Source of the DNA: Chitinophagaceae bacterium
GTDB taxonomy: Bacteria; Bacteroidota; Bacteroidia; Chitinophagales; Chitinophagaceae
DNA: 64,000 nucleotides
Direction: 5' to 3'
Assembly (NCBI GenBank): GCA_947374225.1
Contig: CANCAY010000003.1
Coordinates: forward strand, 62,001 to 126,000
A program made the translations under genes and the position numbers. Below, in pieces: positions 18,849 through 26,684 of this stretch (the stretch's first letter is position 1; each line of letters begins with the position of its first letter). The notes below the pieces were generated by a model. It searched no databases. It saw only the letters and a list, made by a program, of their open reading frames with translations, and had not been told where the DNA came from.

Positions 18849-18873
18849 TGTTCCAATTAGCGAATTTGGAACA
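18849..18873. promoter_or_regulatory. Inverted repeat TGTTCCAA-N9-TTGGAACA, second candidate operator
   Basis: Perfect 8-bp arms lie at 18849-18856 and 18866-18873 with a 9-base spacer. It is centred between the divergent lipoprotein (start 18772) and MFS (start 18949) genes, about 76 bases from each start. It shares ATATGTTCCA on the left and TGGAACATT on the right with the repeat at 16981-17005. Confidence 0.6.
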
Positions 18874-18948
18874 TTGTTTAGTTTACGTTGCTACAAATGG
18901 AGTCCTCTCTAATCATCTTTGATTATAATTATGTAGTAACTTGCTAAT

Positions 18949-20208
18949 ATGAATATGAAAAAACGGTATCAAGTATTATTAGTGTTGTCTCTTTTATCCA
19001 TGATTACTTTTTTAGACAGAGTAGCATTATCAAGTGCTAGTTCAAATATCATGGACGAATTACATATTAGTACCGTACAATGGGGTTGGATATTGGGTAT
19101 GTTTACCATTGCCTATGCTGCATTTGAAGTGCCTACTGGTTGGCTGGGTGATAAATTTGGAGGCAAGAAAATTTTAATTCGAGTAGTTATATGGTGGTCT
19201 TTGTTTACTATTTTAACCGGATTTGCCAATGGTTTCATGATGTTAATCGTAGTAAGATTTTTATTTGGAATGGGGGAAGCTGGAGCGTATCCCAATACTT
19301 CAATCGTTTTATCTAAATGGTTCCCTAGTTTTGAAAGAGGTCGTGCTCAAGCGGTAATATGGGGCGCTTCCAGACTTGGAGCTGCTTTAACACCTTTTAT
19401 TGTGCTTCCTATTCAAACCTATTTTAGCTGGCGAATGTCGTTTTATGTATTAGGTGCGGTGGGAATTATTTGGACCTTGTTCTGGGTTTTCTGGCATAAG
19501 GAAGACCCTACTGAATCAAAAAACATTAACCCAGCAGAGTTAAAATATATATTAGATAATCGTGACCTTCCTATTAAAGACAAAGCAGAAAAAACGTCTT
19601 TAGCTAGTGGATTTAAAAGTAGCAATCTTTGGTTTTTATTAGGAATGTATGTTTGTTATGCCATTGGTGCGTATTTTTTCCAAAGCTGGTTTCATACCTA
19701 CTTACAAAAAGGTAGAAATATCCCTAAAGAAACTTTGATATGGGCTTCCTCCGTTCCCTATTTATTAGCAGCTATTGGATGCTTTACTGGCGGCTGGTTA
19801 AGTGATAAAGCTTGTTTGAAATGGGGGAAGAAATGGGGAAGGCGAATTGTACCCATGGTTGGTTTATTTGTATCCGGTATCTGTATTATAAGTGCGGCAT
19901 TAGTGGTAGATAATTTAACAGCTATTATTGCATTGGGTTTGGGTATGGCGTTTATGGATGTTACAGCGCCTGTTGCCTGGGCGGTTGCTATGGATATGGG
20001 AGGTGATAAAAGTGGAACAATTTCAGGCTCCATGAATAGTGCAGGATTGACCGGCGCCTATTTTAGTACTGTATTTTTTGGCTATATGGCAAATCAATAT
20101 GGATATTATCTCCCTGTATTGTGGATAGGAATTATTGTACTTTTTGGAGCTTTTGTTTGGCTTAAAATTGATGCCACTCAAAAAATTGTATTTAAGGCAA
20201 CAAGCTAG
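18949..20208 (+). CDS. MFS transporter, anion:cation symporter (sugar acid) type
   Basis: The 419-residue protein has 12 predicted membrane helices and MFS hallmarks: FLDRVALSSASSNI in helix 1, the loop 2-3 motif GWLGDKFGGKK and RFLFGMGEAGAYPNTS in helix 4. These are typical of the ACS family, which imports hexuronates, galactonate or tartrate with H+ or Na+. The substrate here is unknown. The start ATG at 18949 (MNMKKRYQ; a second ATG at 18955 is equally good) follows the intergenic region holding the 18849 operator-like repeat. The divergent neighbour is the SnoaL-like lipoprotein. Confidence 0.85.
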   Translation: MNMKKRYQVLLVLSLLSMITFLDRVALSSASSNIMDELHISTVQWGWILGMFTIAYAAFEVPTGWLGDKFGGKKILIRVVIWWSLFTILTGFANGFMMLIVVRFLFGMGEAGAYPNTSIVLSKWFPSFERGRAQAVIWGASRLGAALTPFIVLPIQTYFSWRMSFYVLGAVGIIWTLFWVFWHKEDPTESKNINPAELKYILDNRDLPIKDKAEKTSLASGFKSSNLWFLLGMYVCYAIGAYFFQSWFHTYLQKGRNIPKETLIWASSVPYLLAAIGCFTGGWLSDKACLKWGKKWGRRIVPMVGLFVSGICIISAALVVDNLTAIIALGLGMAFMDVTAPVAWAVAMDMGGDKSGTISGSMNSAGLTGAYFSTVFFGYMANQYGYYLPVLWIGIIVLFGAFVWLKIDATQKIVFKATS

Positions 20209-20235
20209 AAGCCAAGATTTGTCTTAACTTTAGAC

Positions 20236-21333
20236 ATGATTTTTAAACATTCATTTTTATTAAAATTTATTTTAGTAAACAGCTCCTTCATTTTGCTTTT
20301 TTCATGTGGCAAAAAAAATGAAGCAATCCATCCCATTCAAGAAAGTATTACGCACTCTGTTTATGCATCGGGAACTATAAAAAGCAGCAACCAGTATGAT
20401 GTTTTCACAAAAGTGAATGGCATAGTGGAGGAAATTTTTGTAACTGAGGGTCAGTTGGTAAAAAAGGGGCAGCCTATTTTGAAGTTGAATAATTCCAATG
20501 CTGCATTGAACTATGAGACTGCTAAAATTGCCGCTAATTATAATTCTATTCAGTCCAATACCGAAAAATTACAACAAGCAAAAACAGAACTAGAAGTTGC
20601 TAAATTAAAAATGGACAACGAAGCGTCTTTGCTTGAAAGACAAAAGAAAATGTGGGCGCAGGAGATTGGAACAAAAAACGAATTAGATCAAAGAGAATTA
20701 TCCTATAAGAATGCAGCAAGTTTGTTTCATGCTAGTAAGTTAAAACTAGACGATTTAAAAAAACAATTAGAGTTCCAAACGGATCAGTCCTCTAAAAATG
20801 TAGCCATTAGTGCAGTTAATATGAACGACTTTATTATTAAAAGTCAGATAAACGGAAAAGTGTATAATATCAATAAAGAAAAAGGAGAAATGGCAAGCAC
20901 GCAATCTGCAATTGCAGTTGTGGGTGATGCCGCTGCTTTTTATATTGAATTACAAATTGACGAATTCGATATTGCAAAAGTAAAACCCGGTCTTAAGGTT
21001 TATATAAGTATGGATAGTTACAAAGGGCAGGCATTTGAAGCTAGGTTGGATAAAATTTATCCTATTATGAACGAGCGTTCAAAATCTTTTAAAGCAGATG
21101 CTAGTTTTGTAAAAACACCCGAAAATATTTATCCAAATTTATCAGCAGAAGCTAATATAGTTATTGAAATTAAACCTAAGACAATAACTATTCCAAGGTC
21201 TTACCTTGTTGATGATAAATATGTTATTTTATCCAATAAGGAAAAAAGGAAAGTAGTAACTGGCTTAATGGACTATGCAAAAGTTGAAATTATTAGTGGA
21301 ATCACTATTAATGACGAGATTATAAAGCCATAA
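20236..21333 (+). CDS. HlyD/MacA-type periplasmic adaptor lipoprotein of an ABC exporter
   Basis: The 365-residue protein has a lipoprotein signal (LLFSCGKK, lipid-anchor Cys C24), a biotinyl-lipoyl-like segment (YDVFTKVNGIVEEIFVTEGQ, then VKKGQPILKL), a long alpha-helical hairpin rich in Lys/Glu (about 85-185) and a beta-barrel domain (AAFYIELQIDEFDIAKVKPG). This is a membrane fusion protein. The stop overlaps the next start by one base (TAATG), so it forms one operon with the permease and ATPase that follow. Likely function: coupling an inner-membrane ABC pump to the periplasm or outer membrane; cargo unknown. Confidence 0.85.
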   Translation: MIFKHSFLLKFILVNSSFILLFSCGKKNEAIHPIQESITHSVYASGTIKSSNQYDVFTKVNGIVEEIFVTEGQLVKKGQPILKLNNSNAALNYETAKIAANYNSIQSNTEKLQQAKTELEVAKLKMDNEASLLERQKKMWAQEIGTKNELDQRELSYKNAASLFHASKLKLDDLKKQLEFQTDQSSKNVAISAVNMNDFIIKSQINGKVYNINKEKGEMASTQSAIAVVGDAAAFYIELQIDEFDIAKVKPGLKVYISMDSYKGQAFEARLDKIYPIMNERSKSFKADASFVKTPENIYPNLSAEANIVIEIKPKTITIPRSYLVDDKYVILSNKEKRKVVTGLMDYAKVEIISGITINDEIIKP

Positions 21334-22592
21334 TGAAAAAAGGCATACTCATTAATATCGCAAAAGCCCTCTTATTAGCAAGATGGAGACAAACCCTTGT
21401 AGCGGCCACTGGTGTTACTTTTAGTATAGCTATGTTTATTACGTTATTAAGTTTTATGTCTGGATTGAATGATTTACTAGACGGCTTAATTTTGAATAGA
21501 ACACCACATGTTAAACTTTACAATGACATCAAGCCCAATGTCAATCAGCCAGTAAACGATGTAGCAGCATTTAAAGACAAACATAATTTTATCAGTTCCG
21601 TAAAATCAGATGCTGCAAGAATTGCAATTTATAATAGTGGTGCTATAATGAAAAATTTAGACCTTGATAATAGAGTACTGGGATTTACACCAAGGTTAAC
21701 TGCTCAGATTTTTTTTAATAACGGAAGTACCGAAATTACAGGCGCATTAAACGGGATTGATCCCATTAAAGAAGCCAAGCTTTTCCACTTTAACGAATAT
21801 GTTACTTCCGGTGATGCCATTGACTTAAATAATGAATCTAATACTATTATCCTAGGGAAGGGTTTGGCCGAAAAGCTGATCGCCTCTATTGGAACCATTG
21901 TTCAAATATCTACCTCGAATGGGGAAAGATTTCAACTAAAAGTAATAGGCATTTTTCAATCTGGACTTAAAGATTTTGATGACGTACAAAGTTACACTTC
22001 TATAAAAACGGTACAGAAGGTTTTAATTAAACCCAATGATTATATCACAGCTATTGACGTTAAGTTAAAAAATATTTTATTGGCTCCTGCATTGGCTAAA
22101 GAATATGCGAGGGTATATGAATTAGATGCAGAAGACATTCAAACTGCTAATTCTCAATTTGAAACAGGAAGCTTTATTAGAACTTTAATTTCCTATGCAG
22201 TAGGTATCACTTTATTAGTAGTAGCGGGATTTGGGATTTATAATATTTTGAATATGATGATATTTGAAAAGATGGATTCTATTGCTATATTAAAAGCCAC
22301 TGGATTTTCTGGATCTGATGTTAAAAACATTTTTATTTATATCGCAGTGAGCATTGGAATTTTCGGAGGGCTTGTGGGACTCTTATTTGGATTGATCATA
22401 TCCTCCATAATTGATCAGATTCCATTTGTAACAGCGGCACTTCCAACTATCAAGACCTATCCTATTAACTACAATCCCAATTTTTATATAATTGGAATTA
22501 TATTTTCATTGATCACTACCTATTTTGCAGGCTGGTTCCCAGCACGCAAAGCAAGTAAGATAGATCCTGTCATCATAATTAGAGGCAAATAG
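21333..22592 (+). CDS. ABC transporter permease, MacB/LolC-FtsX type
   Basis: The 419-residue permease has an N-terminal membrane helix (about 17-40), a large extracytoplasmic domain (about 45-275) and three C-terminal helices (FIRTLISYAVGITLLVVAGFG; SIGIFGGLVGLLFGLIIS; NFYIIGIIFSLITTYFAGWF). The end WFPARKASKIDPVIIIRGK is the typical FtsX/LolE/MacB C terminus. Such proteins transmit ATP hydrolysis mechanically to the periplasm for lipoprotein release or efflux. It is translationally coupled to the adaptor upstream and lies 2 bases before the ATPase gene. Confidence 0.88.
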   Translation: MKKGILINIAKALLLARWRQTLVAATGVTFSIAMFITLLSFMSGLNDLLDGLILNRTPHVKLYNDIKPNVNQPVNDVAAFKDKHNFISSVKSDAARIAIYNSGAIMKNLDLDNRVLGFTPRLTAQIFFNNGSTEITGALNGIDPIKEAKLFHFNEYVTSGDAIDLNNESNTIILGKGLAEKLIASIGTIVQISTSNGERFQLKVIGIFQSGLKDFDDVQSYTSIKTVQKVLIKPNDYITAIDVKLKNILLAPALAKEYARVYELDAEDIQTANSQFETGSFIRTLISYAVGITLLVVAGFGIYNILNMMIFEKMDSIAILKATGFSGSDVKNIFIYIAVSIGIFGGLVGLLFGLIISSIIDQIPFVTAALPTIKTYPINYNPNFYIIGIIFSLITTYFAGWFPARKASKIDPVIIIRGK

Positions 22593-22594
22593 AC

Positions 22595-23272
22595 ATGAAT
22601 CAGATAATACTAGAAGCCAAGCATGTCAATAAATACTTTGAGGACCCTGTCCGTATCAAAGTACTATCCGATGTTAATTTTACTATTAATAAGGGGGAGT
22701 TTGTATCTCTTACTGGGAAATCGGGTTGTGGTAAGTCTACTTTATTATATGTCTTGTCCACCATGGACACGGCTTACGACGGCGAGGTTTTAATTGACCA
22801 GGAAATCATGCCCAAAAGCAATGAGTCCTTTTTAGCTAAAATTAGAAATGAGAAAATTGGATTTGTTTTTCAGTTTCACTATTTACTAAACGAATTTAAT
22901 GTCCTAGAGAATGTAATGTTGCCTGGACTTAAATTAGCAAAATTTACCAAAGAGGAAATTGAACATAGGGCTTATGAGAAACTAAGGTTATTAGATATTG
23001 AAAAATTAGCGCTCAAAAAAGCAAATCAAATCTCAGGTGGTGAAAAACAGAGAGTCGCAATTGCCAGAGCACTTATTAATGATCCACATATTATAATGGG
23101 GGACGAGCCAACTGGTAATTTAGATAAAAAAAATAGCGACTTAGTGTTTGATCTTTTTTCTAAAATAGTGACTGAATTAAATCAGACATTATTAATTGTA
23201 ACGCACGACGAAAGTTTTGCTGAGCGTACCAATAGGATTATCAAAATGGAAGACGGAAGAATTATAATCTAA
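22595..23272 (+). CDS. ABC transporter ATP-binding protein, LolD/MacB-like
   Basis: The 225-residue ATPase has Walker A GKSGCGKST (41-49), Q-loop FVFQFHYLL, signature ISGGEKQRVAIARAL, Walker B IIMGDEPTGNLD and H-loop LLIVTHDE. Sequence and size place it with the LolD/MacB/FtsE ATPases that pair with FtsX-type permeases. It is the third gene of the adaptor-permease-ATPase operon. It converges with the AraC regulator gene, the two stops being about 5 bases apart with no hairpin visible between them. Confidence 0.9.
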   Translation: MNQIILEAKHVNKYFEDPVRIKVLSDVNFTINKGEFVSLTGKSGCGKSTLLYVLSTMDTAYDGEVLIDQEIMPKSNESFLAKIRNEKIGFVFQFHYLLNEFNVLENVMLPGLKLAKFTKEEIEHRAYEKLRLLDIEKLALKKANQISGGEKQRVAIARALINDPHIIMGDEPTGNLDKKNSDLVFDLFSKIVTELNQTLLIVTHDESFAERTNRIIKMEDGRIII

Positions 23273-23277
23273 AAATA

Positions 23278-24126
23278 TTAGTCCATTCCCTTTCTTTTCT
23301 TAAATGCAGATGGATTTTCTCCCGTAATTTTTTTGAAGGTTTTGTTGAAATAAGAAAGGCTTTCAAATCCAGCATCATAGCAGGTTTCGGTAACATTACG
23401 GTTCTGTAATAATAATTTTTTAGAATAGTTAATTCGATATTGATTTACAAATTCGGTATAAGTAAGCTTGGTAGATTTTTTAAAGTATCTACAAAATGCC
23501 GCTTCCGTTAAATTTACATGTGTCGCAATTGCTTTAATTTTTATAGGTTCTTGAAAATGCATTTCTACATATTGATAAATTTGATGCATGCGCTCTTGTT
23601 CTTTTAAAACCGAATGCGTGGAAATAGGCCTCGTATTCAATAAGGTATACTCATTACTATTTGCAAGCAAGTTGAAAACCTGAATCAATAATATAGTTTG
23701 TTCAAAGGGCGGTAGGTTAGCTAAATTTTTCAATTGTATCCCCGCTTGTTTTTTTGTCTCCCCATAAAACGCAATTCCTGTTTTTGCTTTTTCAAACAAA
23801 TTATAAATTGACTGCATTTCAGGTTGTCTATAAAAAGGATCTTCATAAAAATTTTCTCTAAACTGAACAACCACAGTTTCCACTACTGTCTTAACTCCAT
23901 AATCAAAATTCAAATGAGGTATATAAGAACCAATTAAGGCTAAATCACTTCCTTCATAAGTGCTAATATGATCCCCAATATGTCTAACCCCCTTGTCTGC
24001 TTCTACATAGACCAATTCTATTTCTGGATGGAAATGCCAGTAGAATATTTCATTCAATTTTGGGGTGAGCAGGATTTTGAAGGAACTTCCTGCGTCTGGT
24101 TTAATATTTTCTAGGCTTAGCTTCAT
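23278..24126 (-). CDS. AraC-family transcriptional regulator with cupin-like sensor domain
   Basis: The 282-residue protein has an N-terminal cupin-type domain (IFYWHFHPEIELVYVEADKG is typical) and a C-terminal AraC double HTH (about 185-280: IKAIATHVNLTEAAFCRYFK and CYDAGFESLSYFNKTFKKITGENPSAFKK). This class usually senses sugars or related metabolites. It is divergent from the PhyH dioxygenase gene at 24259, with a 132-base intergenic region, so it likely controls the PhyH-aldo/keto reductase pair (inference). No clear operator was seen between them. Confidence 0.85.
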   Translation of the reverse strand: MKLSLENIKPDAGSSFKILLTPKLNEIFYWHFHPEIELVYVEADKGVRHIGDHISTYEGSDLALIGSYIPHLNFDYGVKTVVETVVVQFRENFYEDPFYRQPEMQSIYNLFEKAKTGIAFYGETKKQAGIQLKNLANLPPFEQTILLIQVFNLLANSNEYTLLNTRPISTHSVLKEQERMHQIYQYVEMHFQEPIKIKAIATHVNLTEAAFCRYFKKSTKLTYTEFVNQYRINYSKKLLLQNRNVTETCYDAGFESLSYFNKTFKKITGENPSAFKKRKGMD

Positions 24127-24258
24127 TATGACTAAAATAACTGACTTAACACCAATTTAGCTAGATTTTATCAATATAGAGCAAATTTTAGCCATTTTAG
24201 ACAAAATGTAAAGCATGTTTTGGGCTGTACTTTTATACTATCAAAACAATTACTTGCT

Positions 24259-25245
24259 ATGGAAAACAAAACAATGGCTCCTTCAATGGTCCCAACAATG
24301 GCACCAAACAACAATGCACATAAGGACATTCCAGGAAATCCTTCTACTGCAAAATCCAGTGCCACCAGTTTAAATGAAAGAAAAAACAGTGAACCTTTAA
24401 GAGTATTAACTGAAGAGGATTGGAAATTTTGGAAACATAATGGATATGTAGTTATTAAAAATGCGGTTCCGCGCGAACAGGCATTGGCAACAGCGCAATT
24501 TATATGGGAGTTTGAAGACAAGGACCCAAACAATAAAGAAACTTGGTACACGGCTCCAAGAGCAGAAATGCAAATGAAGGAATTGGCTTATACTGGAATG
24601 GTAGAGTGTTATAATAATCAGCACTTTTGGAATAATAGACAAATGCAAAAAGTGTATGATGCTTTTGTAGATATATGGGGTACGGAAAAATTATGGGTAA
24701 CAATAGATAGAGCAAATTTGAATTTTCCAATTAAGCCTGGTTTTGAATACAAGGGATTTATTCATTGGGATTATGATCCAGAAACCAAACCAGTGAACGT
24801 GCAAGGCGTATTAGCACTAGCAGATCAAACAGACGAAAACATGGGAGGCTTCCAATGTATCCCAGAGCTATTCAGAACCTATGATACTTGGAAATTAACA
24901 CAACCAGAAGACCGCCATCGTTTTTTACCAGACACTACAGGATTTGAGCCAGAAAAAGTAAAATTAGAAGCGGGTGATTTATTAATATTTAACAGCTTGG
25001 AGCCACATGGCATTAGGGCCAATAGAAGTGAAGATAAAGTTCGTATAGCACAATACATTTCCATGATGCCAGCGGAAGAAGACAATGAAGCATTAAAAGA
25101 ATGGAGAGTTACTTCTTGGAAAAACAGAGTAGCTCCAGAAGGATATGCATTTCCTGGTGATCCAAGAAATTGGGAACAAACAAAATATGAAACCGCAGTG
25201 TTGTCAGATTTAGGAAAAAAATTATTGGGTCTTGAGAAATGGTAA
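24259..25245 (+). CDS. Phytanoyl-CoA dioxygenase (PhyH) family Fe(II)/2-oxoglutarate oxygenase
   Basis: I place the start at the ATG at 24259 (MENKTMAPSM, 328 residues). A TTG at 24220 would add 13 residues of no clear family match. After a low-complexity Met/Pro/Asn-rich N terminus (about 1-45) comes the PhyH fold with the Fe(II) ligands HWDYD (H169, D171) and EPHGIR (H250), then R254 as the likely 2-oxoglutarate contact. Reaction class: 2-oxoglutarate-dependent hydroxylation; substrate unknown. It is followed 13 bases later by an aldo/keto reductase gene and is divergent from an AraC regulator, which together suggest an inducible catabolic pair. Confidence 0.85.
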   Translation: MENKTMAPSMVPTMAPNNNAHKDIPGNPSTAKSSATSLNERKNSEPLRVLTEEDWKFWKHNGYVVIKNAVPREQALATAQFIWEFEDKDPNNKETWYTAPRAEMQMKELAYTGMVECYNNQHFWNNRQMQKVYDAFVDIWGTEKLWVTIDRANLNFPIKPGFEYKGFIHWDYDPETKPVNVQGVLALADQTDENMGGFQCIPELFRTYDTWKLTQPEDRHRFLPDTTGFEPEKVKLEAGDLLIFNSLEPHGIRANRSEDKVRIAQYISMMPAEEDNEALKEWRVTSWKNRVAPEGYAFPGDPRNWEQTKYETAVLSDLGKKLLGLEKW

Positions 25246-25258
25246 TTAAATTACATTA

Positions 25259-26110
25259 ATGCAAAACAACAATTCTATAATTAATAGCAATACTGAAAAT
25301 TCAAATAGCACTAAGCTCAATAATGGTATTTCAATGCCGCTGTTGGGCTTAGGCGTTTATGATATGTATCAAAGCGAAGCCACTCAGGCAGTGGAGACGG
25401 CCTTGGAGATTGGCTATCGCTTAATTGACACCGCTTCCATGTATGAGAATGAAAAAGAAATTGGTACTGCCATAAAAAATAGTCTTGTAAAAAGAGCCGA
25501 CATTTTTTTAACAACCAAGTTGAACAATACCGACCACGGATTTGAGCAAACCTTGAAAGCCTTTGATGATAGTTTGAAAAAGCTAGACCAAGACTATGTG
25601 GATTTATATTTAATACACTGGCCTATTAAAGCGGGGAGGAAAGAATCCTGGTTAGCAGTTGAAAAATTATATAATGAAAAAAGAGTACGCGCCATTGGTG
25701 TTGCCAATTACACCATTCCTTTTTTAGAAGAATTGAAAACCTACGCTACAATTATACCGGCAGTGAATCAAATAGAGTTTTCTCCTTGGTTATTTCTAAA
25801 AGACGAATTAGCTTATTGTAAATCAGCAGGCATTCAGTTACAATCTTATTCTCCAATTACTAGAGGTCTAAAATTTAACGACCCCAGGTTAAAAGGACTT
25901 TGTGACAAGTATCAAAATACACCTGCGCAAATAGTTTTACGATGGCATATAGAACATGGGGTATCTACTATTCCCAAGTCTTCAAAAAAAGAAAGACTGC
26001 TTGAAAACTTTGGAGCGCTCAGTTTTAAATTAGATGCAGCAGATATACTATTAATGAATACTTTTAATGAAGATTTCAGAATTTGTGATGACCCAATTCA
26101 GTTTTTGTAG
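25259..26110 (+). CDS. Aldo/keto reductase (2,5-diketo-D-gluconate reductase-like)
   Basis: The 283-residue TIM-barrel oxidoreductase has the complete AKR tetrad D57, Y62 (IDTASMYENE), K87 (TTKLNN) and H120 (YLIHWP), plus the NADPH-binding motif STIPKSSKKERLLEN near the C terminus. The length is typical. It reduces aldehydes or ketones with NADPH; the substrate is unknown. It is 13 bases downstream of the PhyH oxygenase, so the two are probably co-transcribed. The first ~20 residues are Asn/Ser-rich and precede the conserved fold. Confidence 0.9.
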   Translation: MQNNNSIINSNTENSNSTKLNNGISMPLLGLGVYDMYQSEATQAVETALEIGYRLIDTASMYENEKEIGTAIKNSLVKRADIFLTTKLNNTDHGFEQTLKAFDDSLKKLDQDYVDLYLIHWPIKAGRKESWLAVEKLYNEKRVRAIGVANYTIPFLEELKTYATIIPAVNQIEFSPWLFLKDELAYCKSAGIQLQSYSPITRGLKFNDPRLKGLCDKYQNTPAQIVLRWHIEHGVSTIPKSSKKERLLENFGALSFKLDAADILLMNTFNEDFRICDDPIQFL

Positions 26111-26192
26111 TCGTCTCAATGCGGTTTTAAATTGTATCTTTCAAAAAATAACATAAATAAATACTAATTATTAAAAAAACAATAAAATAAAA

Positions 26193-26579
26193 ATGAAAAA
26201 ATTATTATTAATGCTTGTGATTGCTTTATCAACAACAAGCTTATTTGCACAACACACTAAAGCGCCTGCCACTCAATTAAGACATGTGGTTTTGTTTTCA
26301 TTTAAAGCAAGCTCTACTAAAGAAGAAGTAGCTGCTGTAACAAAAGCTTTTAATAATTTATATGGAACAGTGCCGCAAGTAAAAAATATGGAATGGGGAA
26401 TGAATATGAGCCCAGAACATTTAGACCAAGGCTTTACACATTGTTTTGTGTTGACATTTAGTTCGGAGAAAGATTTAATGAGCTATCAACAAGAGCCTGC
26501 TCATAAAGCATTTCAAGCAGTATTAAAGCCACATATGGATAAAGTATTTGTAGTAGATTATTTCGTGACGCCTAAATAA
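26193..26579 (+). CDS. Secreted Dabb (stress-responsive A/B barrel) domain protein
   Basis: The 128-residue protein has a signal peptide (MKKLLLMLVIALSTTSLFAQ) and one Dabb domain (LRHVVLFSFKASSTKEEV, NMEWGMNMSPEHLDQGFTHC, FVVDYFV). These are small dimeric ferredoxin-like folds. Some members are enzymes of unusual lactone or polyketide chemistry, but most are uncharacterised. It lies after the AKR gene and before a strong terminator; the gap of 82 bases leaves room for its own promoter. Confidence 0.85.
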   Translation: MKKLLLMLVIALSTTSLFAQHTKAPATQLRHVVLFSFKASSTKEEVAAVTKAFNNLYGTVPQVKNMEWGMNMSPEHLDQGFTHCFVLTFSSEKDLMSYQQEPAHKAFQAVLKPHMDKVFVVDYFVTPK

Positions 26580-26641
26580 CGATTTGAATAAGTAACAATT
26601 GATTCAAATTCGACAATCATAAAATAGCAGCTATAAAAAAA

Positions 26642-26663
26642 GGGAGACTCGAATGAGTCTCCC
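26642..26663. terminator. Bidirectional intrinsic terminator
   Basis: A perfect 9-bp stem GGGAGACTC/GAGTCTCCC with a GAAT loop is flanked by seven A on the left and seven T on the right. It serves the convergent genes ending at 26579 and 26685. Confidence 0.9.
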
Positions 26664-26684
26664 TTTTTTTATTCGATAATATTA

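Noticed and set aside
16981-18873. The TGTTCCAW...WTGGAACA repeats as extra parS sites
   Set aside because: They contain parS half-sites, but the 9-base spacer replaces the CG centre; parS needs the uninterrupted 16-bp palindrome. Their place at two promoters around a regulator fits an operator better.
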